DNA of 64,000 nt from positions 1 through 64,000 of the forward strand of contig JAFTFL010000012.1 in the NCBI GenBank assembly GCA_017449525.1. Reading direction: 5' to 3'. A program made the position numbers and the translations under genes. The notes beneath the pieces were generated by a model, which did no database searches, was not told where the DNA came from, and saw only the letters and a list, made by a program, of their open reading frames with translations. Positions 8,879 to 17,236 of this stretch are shown one piece after another (position 1 is the first letter of the stretch; every line of letters begins with the position of its first letter). The stretch comes from Bacteroidales bacterium. GTDB taxonomy: Bacteria; Bacteroidota; Bacteroidia; Bacteroidales; P3.

Positions 8879-9104
8879 GAAGGATACTTGTATAACATGG
8901 TGAAGGCTACATGTTTCGTAGTAAGAGTATGGCTGTGTCGTTGAGGTGGTGTACTTGTTGCCGCACGGCATTTGCCCCCAAGGTCAGAGTTCGTAATTAA
9001 AAAAATGTTGGAGAGGGGGTCGGAATACAGAGCGGCCAGCGATGGTACACTTTTGTGCAGGAAACCAGCAGGATAACGACTTTTCCTAATTTACCGAACT
9101 GCTG

Positions 9105-9112
9105 CAAAGGTA
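9105..9112 (-). promoter_or_regulatory. Bacteroidota -7 promoter box, minus strand
   Basis: Read on the minus strand this is TACCTTTG followed by CAG, matching the Bacteroidota sigma-ABfr -7 consensus TAnnTTTG. No clear -33 TTTG is seen at the right distance. Transcription would run toward porU, giving an untranslated leader of about 600 nt. Confidence 0.4.
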
Positions 9113-9620
9113 CACCTTTTCTCTCGGATGGCGTAATCTGTGCATTACATCTGCTTGTAAACATCATGGAATAAGCTATTTGCTTTACGTAATAATGGGT
9201 CGATTCGCACGCTGGAAATGGAACGAGCGAATCATTATAGGGCGCTTTGTGCAGCAAGCCGTCCTGTGTGGCAGTGGAGGTGAGGCCTACGACTCCCGAA
9301 TAAAGAAAGGGTAGTTGCTACGTGTTGCTGTGTCGGCGGCAGCTACAGCGCCAAAACGTCCGAACGGATGCGCATGCATGCTGAGACAGTCGTCTTTGAT
9401 GAATGGAACGACTATGGCACGAATGACCGAGCAACAAATGCTCAAAATGCGCAAATAGCGCGCCTAAATACTGCACTTTACAAATCTGGAGGTCGAACTG
9501 AGGGTGTTTGTAACAACTTGCGAGATAGGCTAAAACAAATTAATTTCAGCCGTTTATTCTCTATGTGCCAAAAAACTCGTAATATTGCGTTTCAATTTAT
9601 GGTGCCTAAAGCAGCCTAAT

Positions 9621-10622
9621 ATGATGAAGAACGTACGTAAAATCTTTGCAGTTGCGGCTCTACTCTGCCTCTCTTTGTCTACCATGAAGGCACAAGATGT
9701 GGTGTTCTCCCAATTCTATGCGAATCCGCTCTACTTGAACCCCGCTTTTGCAGGTTCGAAGGTGTGTCCTCGTGTTTCTTTGAACTTCAGAAATCAGTGG
9801 CCAGCATTGGTGAGTGCGTTTACTACCGTGTCGGCTTCGTATGACCAATACGTGGACGCGCTCCACGGTGGTGTGGGCGGTTTCATTCTCACCGATAGAC
9901 AAGGCGACCACGGCGCGCTCTCCACCAGCATGGCATCGGTTATGTATGCATTCCGATTCCAAGCAGGTAAAGAGGTGTTTGTGAACGCGGCTTTGCAGGC
10001 TGGTGTGGTGAATACGAGTCTGAACTGGGACGAATTACGGTTCCCAGACATGATTGACCGCATCTATGGTTTTACAGGTATATCGTCGGCGCAGATGCCT
10101 CAGCACACCAATGTCTGGTATCTTGACTTCGCCGCTGGTGCATTGGTCTACGGTCCTGCGTGGTATGCCGGTGTGTCGGCTGCTCACCTTACGCAGCCAT
10201 CCAATGGATTTTATGGGGTAACTAAACTACCGATGAAGCTTACTGCCAACGTCGGAGCCCTCATCAATATTTCGGAGGAAAAACGTAGGACTTCCTCGCT
10301 GGGCCTGGGTACACCCGTCATTTCGCCCAATCTTGTCTATCAGTATCAGGGCGGATTCCATTATTTTAATTACGGTGTGTACCTGGATTGGATGCCCTTT
10401 ATGGTTGGCGTTTGGTTCCGCAACGGCATTGAGAACGCCGATGCATTCATCTTCATGGTGGGTGTGCAACAGGACTACTTCAAGGTGGGATACAGCTACG
10501 ATGTGACGGTTTCTCACTTGGCCAACAACACTTCGGGCGCACACGAACTGAGCGTCGGCATCTTGCTGCCATGCCCAGAGCAGAAGCACAAGGTGAAAGC
10601 TATCCGTTGTCCGTCGTTCTAA
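9621..10622 (+). CDS. porP: Type IX secretion system membrane protein PorP/SprF family
   Basis: About 333 residues from the chosen start. An earlier in-frame ATG at 9585 would put 12 odd residues before a good signal peptide (MMKNVRKIFAVAALLCLSLS, cleavage after MKAQ). The mature start DVVFSQFYANPLYLNPAFAG is the hallmark of the PorP/SprF family, followed by FRNQWP and repeated amphipathic strands of a barrel. PorP-type proteins anchor T9SS components in the outer membrane and are usually encoded as porP-porK-porL-porM-porN. Here porK follows, but porL, M and N do not. Confidence 0.92.
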   Translation: MMKNVRKIFAVAALLCLSLSTMKAQDVVFSQFYANPLYLNPAFAGSKVCPRVSLNFRNQWPALVSAFTTVSASYDQYVDALHGGVGGFILTDRQGDHGALSTSMASVMYAFRFQAGKEVFVNAALQAGVVNTSLNWDELRFPDMIDRIYGFTGISSAQMPQHTNVWYLDFAAGALVYGPAWYAGVSAAHLTQPSNGFYGVTKLPMKLTANVGALINISEEKRRTSSLGLGTPVISPNLVYQYQGGFHYFNYGVYLDWMPFMVGVWFRNGIENADAFIFMVGVQQDYFKVGYSYDVTVSHLANNTSGAHELSVGILLPCPEQKHKVKAIRCPSF

Positions 10623-10724
10623 ATTCACAGAATATTTTTCCGACAAATGAAACATTTCCTTCCCTTGTACGTATAGGGGAAGAAAGCATAAAGACAAGAG
10701 GAAACCATCAAATACCCGCATGAT

Positions 10725-12275
10725 ATGAAAAAGACAAGAATCGCAATTGCAATGATGTCGGCCGTGCTGCTTATTGTAGCATGTAGTAAGCCCAAGTCTG
10801 CCACAACCGGTTGGGCATACAATAACTCGGAGTGGGGCGGATTTGAAGTGTCTGAATATGACGAGCAGATAACTGGTCCAGGACTTGTTTTTATAGAGGG
10901 CGGCTCTTTCACGATGGGTCGTGTTGCGGACGATTCCAGATACCAGTGGAACAATGTGGCTCACACAGTGACTGTGTCATCTTTCTATATGGACGAATGC
11001 GAGGTGAGCAATATTGCCTATAGGGAATATGTGTACTGGATGAAGCGTGCTTTCGGTGAGGAGTATCCCGAACGCGTTCGCGACATCTACCCCGATACCA
11101 ATGCATGGCGCGACAAGTTGGCTTGGCGTGAAGGTTTTGTGGACTACTATTTCCAAAGCCCAATCTATGACCAGTACCCCGTTGTCGGTGTAACTTGGGA
11201 GCAGGCTTCGAAGTATTGCATTTGGCGTACTGATCGTGTGAACGAGAAGATTCTTATCGATAAGGGTATTATCGTACTTGACCAAACTGACCTTCGCGGT
11301 GAGACCGCGTTCCAGACTGATGTATATTTGGCAGGACAATATAGAGGAGAATCGGGTAAGGAATTGGCCAACTTAGACCCCAGCGCAGGTGGCGAACCTC
11401 GACAGGTGCGTCGCGAGGATGGTATTCTTCTCCCGTATTACCGTCTCCCGACCGAGGCTGAGTGGGAGTTTGCAGCGTTGGGCATGATTGGCAATACCTA
11501 TGATGAACGTATTGTGGAGCACAAGACCTATCCATGGGCAGGCCAAAGTGTTCGTTCGGCCAGCAAGAAGTACTATGGCCAATTCTTAGCGAACTTCAAG
11601 AGGTCACGCGGTGATGCAATGGGTGTGGCAGGCAACTTGAATGATGGTTGGGATTATACGGCCCCCGTTAAGTGGTACTTCCCCAATGACTACGGTTTGT
11701 ATCATATGGCAGGCAATGTGAGCGAGTGGTGCATGGATGTCTACCGTAAGACTCCTGACCCCATCGGAGGTGAAGACCAGAACCCCTTCCGTGGTAACAT
11801 CTACCGCACGCCGACCTATGTGGACGAAGAAATTGCTATCAACGATACGACAGGTGGTATCATCTATCGCAATGTGGACGACGATATGAACCGTCGTAAC
11901 TATCGTCAGGCAGACAATGTGAACTACTTGGATGGAGACTATTCCTCCAATATATTTGACTACTCATCGCAGACCACAATATCCACATGGACATCTGTTG
12001 CAGACGATGAAGACGCAGGAGCAACGGATGAAGAGTCCGCATTGAGCAATCCAGACAGCGTTACCAATATGATGTATCGCCGTGTTGCACCGAATGCTAA
12101 TGAGGTCTCTTCGTTGATGGGTAACAAGGTGAGAGTCGTGAAAGGTGGTTCATGGAATGACCGCGCCTACTGGATGCAAGCAGGTACCCGTCGCTACTAT
12201 GACCAAGACAGGTCGACGTCGTGGATAGGTTTCCGCTGTGCCATGGATCGTTTAGGCTCGAGAGCTGTTAAGTAG
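10725..12275 (+). CDS. porK: Type IX secretion system ring lipoprotein PorK/GldK
   Basis: A 516-residue lipoprotein with lipobox LIVAC (Cys20). The rest is a formylglycine-generating-enzyme (SUMF1-like) fold: FIEGGSFTMGRV near residue 65, YRLPTEAEWEFAA near 240, YHMAGNVSEWCMDVY near 330, and VKGGSWNDRAYWMQ near 470. It ends in WIGFRCAMDR. This is the domain structure of PorK/GldK, which forms the periplasmic ring with PorN/GldN under the outer membrane. It sits 102 nt after porP and is followed by a strong hairpin instead of porL. The SUMF1 fold here is structural and is not known to be catalytic. Confidence 0.93.
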   Translation: MKKTRIAIAMMSAVLLIVACSKPKSATTGWAYNNSEWGGFEVSEYDEQITGPGLVFIEGGSFTMGRVADDSRYQWNNVAHTVTVSSFYMDECEVSNIAYREYVYWMKRAFGEEYPERVRDIYPDTNAWRDKLAWREGFVDYYFQSPIYDQYPVVGVTWEQASKYCIWRTDRVNEKILIDKGIIVLDQTDLRGETAFQTDVYLAGQYRGESGKELANLDPSAGGEPRQVRREDGILLPYYRLPTEAEWEFAALGMIGNTYDERIVEHKTYPWAGQSVRSASKKYYGQFLANFKRSRGDAMGVAGNLNDGWDYTAPVKWYFPNDYGLYHMAGNVSEWCMDVYRKTPDPIGGEDQNPFRGNIYRTPTYVDEEIAINDTTGGIIYRNVDDDMNRRNYRQADNVNYLDGDYSSNIFDYSSQTTISTWTSVADDEDAGATDEESALSNPDSVTNMMYRRVAPNANEVSSLMGNKVRVVKGGSWNDRAYWMQAGTRRYYDQDRSTSWIGFRCAMDRLGSRAVK

Positions 12276-12309
12276 GATTCGGCACCGATATAGCACCGAC
12301 AACAGTGAG

Positions 12310-12347
12310 AAATGAGGGGAAACGCAGTGTCGTGTTTCTCCTCATTT
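12310..12347 (+). terminator. Intrinsic terminator after porK
   Basis: AAATGAGGGGAAAC (12310-12323) pairs with GTTTCTCCTCATTT (12334-12347) over 14 bp with one G-T pair and a 10-nt loop. It starts 34 nt after the porK stop. It marks the end of the porP-porK transcript. Confidence 0.7.
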
Positions 12348-12430
12348 GTTAGTTGAATGATGTGCGCCTTGCTGCAAAGGGAATGATGCGTGTGTATAGT
12401 CAAAAGTTGTTTGTCGTAGTAAAGCGTCCG

Positions 12431-13951
12431 ATGAAGACGAGGTGGAGTCGGTACATCGTGTTGATATTGCTATTACTGACACAGGCTACATGGCCAGGCC
12501 AGGCGCAGAAGTTGATTCAGTATGAAAGTGGGCTTGGTCGGCGCGACCCCGATAATTCGAATGTCTGGATTCTGTGCAAAGGGGTAGTAGCTGTGCACGA
12601 AGGTATGACTCTACATGCAGACTCGGCAGTTTTAAATACAGCACAAAATGACTTCACGGCGTTTGGTAATGTGGTGATTGACTTGACGGACACTACATTC
12701 ATATACGGGGAAGAGTTGTATTATGATGGTAATGCTCGACTGCTGGACATCTGGGGCGATACAGTGGCGTTATTTGATGGGGAAACGGAGTTGTACAGCG
12801 ACATGCTATCCTTCGACCGCACTCGTAATACAGCCTACTTCAGCAATTGGGGACATGCTGTGAATCGACAGGATACGCTCGACTGTGGTAGGGGTAAATA
12901 CGATGCCACGACAAAGTGGATGCATATCAGTGTGGATGTGTATCTGCATAATCAGAGCTCACGTCTGTATACAGACAGTCTGCTGTACGAAACGATGCCG
13001 AAGGTTGCCCACTTCTTTGGAGAGACCACCATTTATAGTGATACTACGATGATTCGTAGTCAGCAGGGGCAATACTACTCAGGTCAGGGTTATGCGCTAT
13101 CGGTAAAGGAGACCATGGTTAATAATGGTTCATACAGCCTTATGTGCGATACACTACATTATTACGAGGAGAAGCAGTTGTGTAGGGCTATAGGTCGTGT
13201 GGAAATGCATGATACCGTCAACCAGCTCATCGGGTATGGGGGCTACTGTGAGTCGGACCAAAATCAGCACGTTTCATTCTTGACGGACAGTGCGTTGGTC
13301 TGTTATATAGTCAGTGGAGATACGCTTTATGTTCATGCGGATACGCTTGTGGTAGGGAACAATGAGGAAAAAGAACTTGAATACATTAATGCCTATCATT
13401 CGGTGCGTATGTATCGGTATGATGTGCAATCCACATGTGATTCTGCTTATTATCTACGCAGCGATTCGTTGCTAACGATGTATGGACACCCAGTCTTGTG
13501 GTATAACGAATATCAGTGTACGGCAGATACCATGCGTATTTTGCACGAAGCTGGGCAGGCCAAGAAAGCATCTCTTCTTGCAAATTGCATGGTGGCAGAG
13601 AAGTTGGATGAAATCCATTATAATCAAATAAAAGGGAAGAATGGTGTGCTGTGGTTCGCCGAAGGAGAACCACTGTATGCGGATATACTCGGCAATGCAC
13701 AGATGGTATACTACTTGACGGATACGGATGCCGATGTTGGTCTATCCTTGATAGGAGTCAACGTAGGAGTCGGTAGCGATATACGCATCTACTTCGAAAA
13801 GAGGAAGGCCAATCGGGTGGTGGTGAGTTCGACTCCAGATATGAAGGCGTACCCAGTAACCTTACTACCCAAAGAGGAGCAATATATGGATGGCTTCAAA
13901 TGGCGACAGGCTGATCGACCGAAAAACGGCCAGAGTCTGTTCGGAGAATGA
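12431..13951 (+). CDS. OstA-like / LptA-type LPS transport protein
   Basis: About 506 residues from the ATG at 12431, chosen because it gives a clean signal peptide (MKTRWSRYIVLILLLLTQA, cleavage after GQAQ); an upstream in-frame ATG at 12353 would add 26 residues. The body is a repeated beta-strand pattern of the OstA/LptA family: GVVAVHEGMTLHADSAVLN, then DFTAFGNVVI, with many DT/DS turns. The family bridges LPS from inner to outer membrane in the periplasm. In Bacteroidota such long OstA-like proteins are common. It stands between the T9SS genes and grpE-dnaJ. It may carry more repeats than classical LptA (about 185 residues). Confidence 0.8.
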   Translation: MKTRWSRYIVLILLLLTQATWPGQAQKLIQYESGLGRRDPDNSNVWILCKGVVAVHEGMTLHADSAVLNTAQNDFTAFGNVVIDLTDTTFIYGEELYYDGNARLLDIWGDTVALFDGETELYSDMLSFDRTRNTAYFSNWGHAVNRQDTLDCGRGKYDATTKWMHISVDVYLHNQSSRLYTDSLLYETMPKVAHFFGETTIYSDTTMIRSQQGQYYSGQGYALSVKETMVNNGSYSLMCDTLHYYEEKQLCRAIGRVEMHDTVNQLIGYGGYCESDQNQHVSFLTDSALVCYIVSGDTLYVHADTLVVGNNEEKELEYINAYHSVRMYRYDVQSTCDSAYYLRSDSLLTMYGHPVLWYNEYQCTADTMRILHEAGQAKKASLLANCMVAEKLDEIHYNQIKGKNGVLWFAEGEPLYADILGNAQMVYYLTDTDADVGLSLIGVNVGVGSDIRIYFEKRKANRVVVSSTPDMKAYPVTLLPKEEQYMDGFKWRQADRPKNGQSLFGE

Positions 13952-13997
13952 CAATGTGGCAGTAGTTCACATAATGGTATTGTTTTAGAACACACAA

Positions 13998-14603
13998 ATG
14001 TCGACTATTAGGAGATTAACAAGGAAAATCATGAAGAATAAAGCTGCAAAAGCCGAGAAAAACGGCGAGATAGAGAACAAAGAGAAAGAGATACAGGAAC
14101 AAGAAATGGAGCAGGATGCCACTGAGGTAGGTGCAGAGGAGAATGGGCAGAGTGGTGAGGAAGAACGTATACATGACTTGGAGGAGAAGCTTGGACAGGC
14201 TAATGACAAGTACGTGCGACTTTATTCCGAATATGAGAATTATCGAAGGAGAACCAATGCTGAAAAGGCAGAGTTGGTTCTCAATGGAGGAAAGGATGTG
14301 CTGAAAGCTGTTTTGCCAATAGTTGATGATATGGAACGTGCATTGAAGGCATTGTCCGATGACAACGAGGCTAAACAAGGTTTGGTACTTATCCATAGTA
14401 AGTTGCTGTCGACGTTGCAGTCGAAGGGCGTGAAACCGATAGAGGCAATCAACACGAAGTTTGACGAAAATCTCCATGAGGCTGTTACCCGTATTCCTGC
14501 TGCATCGGAGGAACAAAAGGGGATGGTGATAGACGAGATAGAGCGGGGATATTATATTAATGACAAGGTGCTTCGATATAGTAAAGTTGTTGTGTCGGCC
14601 TAA
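13998..14603 (+). CDS. grpE: Nucleotide exchange factor GrpE
   Basis: A 201-residue protein with an acidic disordered N-terminus (residues 25-60), a long coiled coil (EERIHDLEEKLGQANDKYVRLYSEYENYRRR) and the C-terminal beta domain containing KGVKPIEAINTKFDENLHEAV, the GrpE signature region. GrpE promotes ADP release from DnaK. dnaJ follows 72 nt downstream, so the two co-chaperones are probably co-expressed. An internal ATG at 14031 is an alternative start. dnaK is not in the window. Confidence 0.95.
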   Translation: MSTIRRLTRKIMKNKAAKAEKNGEIENKEKEIQEQEMEQDATEVGAEENGQSGEEERIHDLEEKLGQANDKYVRLYSEYENYRRRTNAEKAELVLNGGKDVLKAVLPIVDDMERALKALSDDNEAKQGLVLIHSKLLSTLQSKGVKPIEAINTKFDENLHEAVTRIPAASEEQKGMVIDEIERGYYINDKVLRYSKVVVSA

Positions 14604-14675
14604 GAGCAGTTCGGAATTTACTATTTCAGTCTTATTCTTGAGGTGTAATACAGAACGATAAACGGGAGGTTATCG

Positions 14676-15839
14676 ATGGCAAAGAGAGATTATTATGAAG
14701 TTTTGGGCGTGGACAAGTCTGCCACGGCCGATGCTTTGAAGAAAGCATATAGGAAGTTGGCTCTTCAGTATCACCCAGATAGGAACCCGGGAGATAAGGA
14801 GGCAGAGGAGAAGTTTAAGGAAGCAGCCGAAGCCTATGGAGTATTGAGCGACCCAGACAAGAGGGCAAGATACGACCAGTTTGGCCATGCTGGTGTGGAT
14901 GGTGCTGGTGGATTTGGCGGTGGTGCATCCATGAACATGGACGATATATTCTCGCAATTCGGGGATATTTTTGGAGATTTATTTGGCGGAGGTTTCCGTG
15001 GGTTCAGCGGCTTTAGCAGTGGACGAGGAGGCGGACAAGGACGTGCAACAACGAGAGGAACCAATCTTCGGATAAAAGTAAAGTTGACTCTTGAGGAGAT
15101 AGACAGCGGTGCGGAGAAGAAAATAAAGGTCAATAAATATGTGCCATGTAAATCGTGCGGTGGGTCGGGTGCACGAAATAACTCGTTTGAGACCTGCTCG
15201 CATTGCCACGGTTCTGGTGTGGTTACAGAAGTACGTCGCACCATATTGGGACAGATGCAGACGCAGAGTGTGTGCTCGCATTGTGGTGGTAGTGGTAGCA
15301 TAATTAAGGATAAATGCCACGAGTGTCATGGTGATGGCATTGTGAAAGCAGAGGAAATAATTACGATTAACATCCCTGCTGGTGTTGCGGACGGCATGCA
15401 ACTTTCCATGACAGGCAAGGGCAATGCGGCTCCACGAGGCGGTGTGCCTGGTGATTTGATTATACTGGTAGAGGAGGTGCCGAATGACAATTTTGAACGG
15501 CAGGAAAATAATCTCTTCCACAATGCTTTTGTAACTTTCTCTGATGCAGTCATGGGTGCGTCGATAGAGGTGCCAACGCTTCATGGTAAGGCCAAAATTA
15601 AGTTAGAGCCTGGAACACCTTCGGGTAAGGTGCTGCGTCTGAAAGGGAAAGGGCTACCCGATGTGAATGGTTACTCAAGGGGCGATCTCCTTGTAAGCGT
15701 AAATGTGTGGGTGCCCAAGTCAGTAACCAAGGAGGAAAAAGAGATATTGGAAAAACTCAATACTCATCGGAACTTTCAGCCTAATCCAACTAAGCAAGAG
15801 CGAGGTTTTTTCGATAAGATGAAAGATTTGTTCAATTAA
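14676..15839 (+). CDS. dnaJ: Chaperone protein DnaJ
   Basis: A 387-residue type I J-protein. The J domain has the HPD motif at residues 33-35 and is followed by a Gly/Phe-rich region (about 75-130). The zinc-binding region has four CxxCxGxG repeats ([32 protein letters not shown]). C-terminal substrate-binding domains complete it. DnaJ delivers unfolded proteins to DnaK and stimulates its ATPase. The sequence GGGAGG-like (AACGGGAGGTTATCG) just before the ATG is an unusually strong ribosome-binding site for this phylum. Confidence 0.97.
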   Translation: MAKRDYYEVLGVDKSATADALKKAYRKLALQYHPDRNPGDKEAEEKFKEAAEAYGVLSDPDKRARYDQFGHAGVDGAGGFGGGASMNMDDIFSQFGDIFGDLFGGGFRGFSGFSSGRGGGQGRATTRGTNLRIKVKLTLEEIDSGAEKKIKVNKYVPCKSCGGSGARNNSFETCSHCHGSGVVTEVRRTILGQMQTQSVCSHCGGSGSIIKDKCHECHGDGIVKAEEIITINIPAGVADGMQLSMTGKGNAAPRGGVPGDLIILVEEVPNDNFERQENNLFHNAFVTFSDAVMGASIEVPTLHGKAKIKLEPGTPSGKVLRLKGKGLPDVNGYSRGDLLVSVNVWVPKSVTKEEKEILEKLNTHRNFQPNPTKQERGFFDKMKDLFN

Positions 15840-15874
15840 GCAATGCTGTTGATGTAGGGAATATGTCATAGAAT

Positions 15875-17170
15875 ATGGGGGCTGTCAGCATTTCGGAGAG
15901 GTTTTTGCAATTCGTGTGGCAACATCAGTTGTTGCAAGGAGAGTTGCACACTACGGACGGTACACCATTGACCATAATAAAACCGGGTCTGCTCAATCGT
16001 GATGCAGGTCCGGATTTTTCTAATGCCAAAATCCGCATTGGAAATGTCCTGTGGGTTGGGAATGTGGAGTTGCATGTACGAGCATCTGATTGGAAAGCGC
16101 ATGGGCATTCGGGGGATGAGAATTACAGCAACATCATTTTGCATGTAGTGTACACGCATGACTATGACGTCGTGATGGGGGATGGGAAACGGGTGGCTAC
16201 GGTGGAAATCAGTTCTGCTATTCCAGCTGCGATGGTGAGTCAGTTTGAAGAAATGGCTGGTCGAGAGGATGGAGAAGTAGCATGCTCAAGGCAATTGCTG
16301 GAACTACCTCCATTGCTTCTTCGCTCCGTATCGGATAGGTTGCTCGTTGAGCGGATGGAGCGGAAGGTGAGGGATATAGATCGCTTGTTACAAGATAGTA
16401 TTGGGGATTGGGAGTCGGTGTGCTACTGGATGGTGGCTCGGTATTTTGGCGGTAAAACCAATGCGTATGCATTTGAAATGTTGGCTAAGTTCTCACCCTT
16501 AAAAACGATTGCAAAGATTAAGGATAACCCCTTTCGGGTAGAGGCTTTGCTGATGGGACAATCGGGTCTTTTAGATGCGTCGTTTAAAGACGACTACCCT
16601 ACAAGGTTAAAAAAAGAGTATCAGTATTTGCAGCATGCATATAGGCTGACGCCTATGAAGGGTTACTTATGGAAGTTCTTTCGACTTCGACCTACGAGTT
16701 TTCCTACGTTACGTATTAGTCAGTTGGCTGCACTTATCACAGGTACTTCACATTTCTTTGCAAGAATGGTCGAAATAGGAGATGTGGCAGAGCTGAAGAA
16801 ACTCTTTCGGGTTAGTGCATCAGAGTATTGGGAAACGCATTATCGATTCGATATTGCAACAGAGACACATTCGGTTATCATAGGTGATTCGTTTATTGAT
16901 ATACTCATCATAAATGCGTGGGCACCACTGCTATTTGAGTATGGCGTAAGACATGCTCGTGAGGATCTGTGCGACCGAGCTTTCTCATTGTTGCATCAAA
17001 TGAAGGCAGAAGACAACTATGTGGTTAGGATGTGGAAGCGTATGGGGCTCATAGTAGAAGATGCAGCCTACTCTCAGTCTTTGGTGCAACTTTATAACGA
17101 ACATTGTATGCTGGACGATTGCCTGTCGTGTCCAATAGGGTATCATGTGTTGAAATCAAAGTGCGAATAG
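15875..17170 (+). CDS. DUF2851 family protein
   Basis: A 431-residue soluble protein of the Bacteroidota-typical DUF2851 family. Its start FLQFVWQHQLLQGELHTTDG, the motif LLNRDAGPDFSNAKI and NVELHVRASDWKAHGH are characteristic. The C-terminus has a cysteine-bearing tail (CMLDDCLSCPIGYHVL) that could bind metal. Function is unknown. The N-terminal GPDF...GNVELH pattern has been likened to nuclease-type folds, which I cannot confirm here. It lies 35 nt after dnaJ in the same direction. Confidence 0.85.
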   Translation: MGAVSISERFLQFVWQHQLLQGELHTTDGTPLTIIKPGLLNRDAGPDFSNAKIRIGNVLWVGNVELHVRASDWKAHGHSGDENYSNIILHVVYTHDYDVVMGDGKRVATVEISSAIPAAMVSQFEEMAGREDGEVACSRQLLELPPLLLRSVSDRLLVERMERKVRDIDRLLQDSIGDWESVCYWMVARYFGGKTNAYAFEMLAKFSPLKTIAKIKDNPFRVEALLMGQSGLLDASFKDDYPTRLKKEYQYLQHAYRLTPMKGYLWKFFRLRPTSFPTLRISQLAALITGTSHFFARMVEIGDVAELKKLFRVSASEYWETHYRFDIATETHSVIIGDSFIDILIINAWAPLLFEYGVRHAREDLCDRAFSLLHQMKAEDNYVVRMWKRMGLIVEDAAYSQSLVQLYNEHCMLDDCLSCPIGYHVLKSKCE

Positions 17171-17236
17171 TGTGAATTGCGATATGCGATTGCTCGGGGA
17201 CGAAACTCTTTCAGCATTCAACAGGATAATATAATC

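Larger units (their letters stand above)
8501..9620. other. 1.1 kb region without a convincing gene between porU and porP
   Basis: Divergent T9SS genes flank this stretch. Short open frames inside it (for example 9368-9619 plus and 8997-9257 minus) have no family resemblance and start in unlikely places, so I treat it as non-coding. It holds a regularly spaced CGTACG array (8826-8878), a minus-strand -7 box near 9105, and the 5' region of porP. No tRNA-like or known riboswitch pattern was seen. Confidence 0.6.

Noticed and set aside
9368-9619. 83-codon frame upstream of porP
   Set aside because: Unusual composition, no family resemblance, and it runs into the porP start region; better explained as leader sequence.
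10650-10685. Weak hairpin (CTTCCC/GGGAAG) between porP and porK
   Set aside because: Only a 6-bp stem without a T-run; not enough for an attenuator or terminator call.
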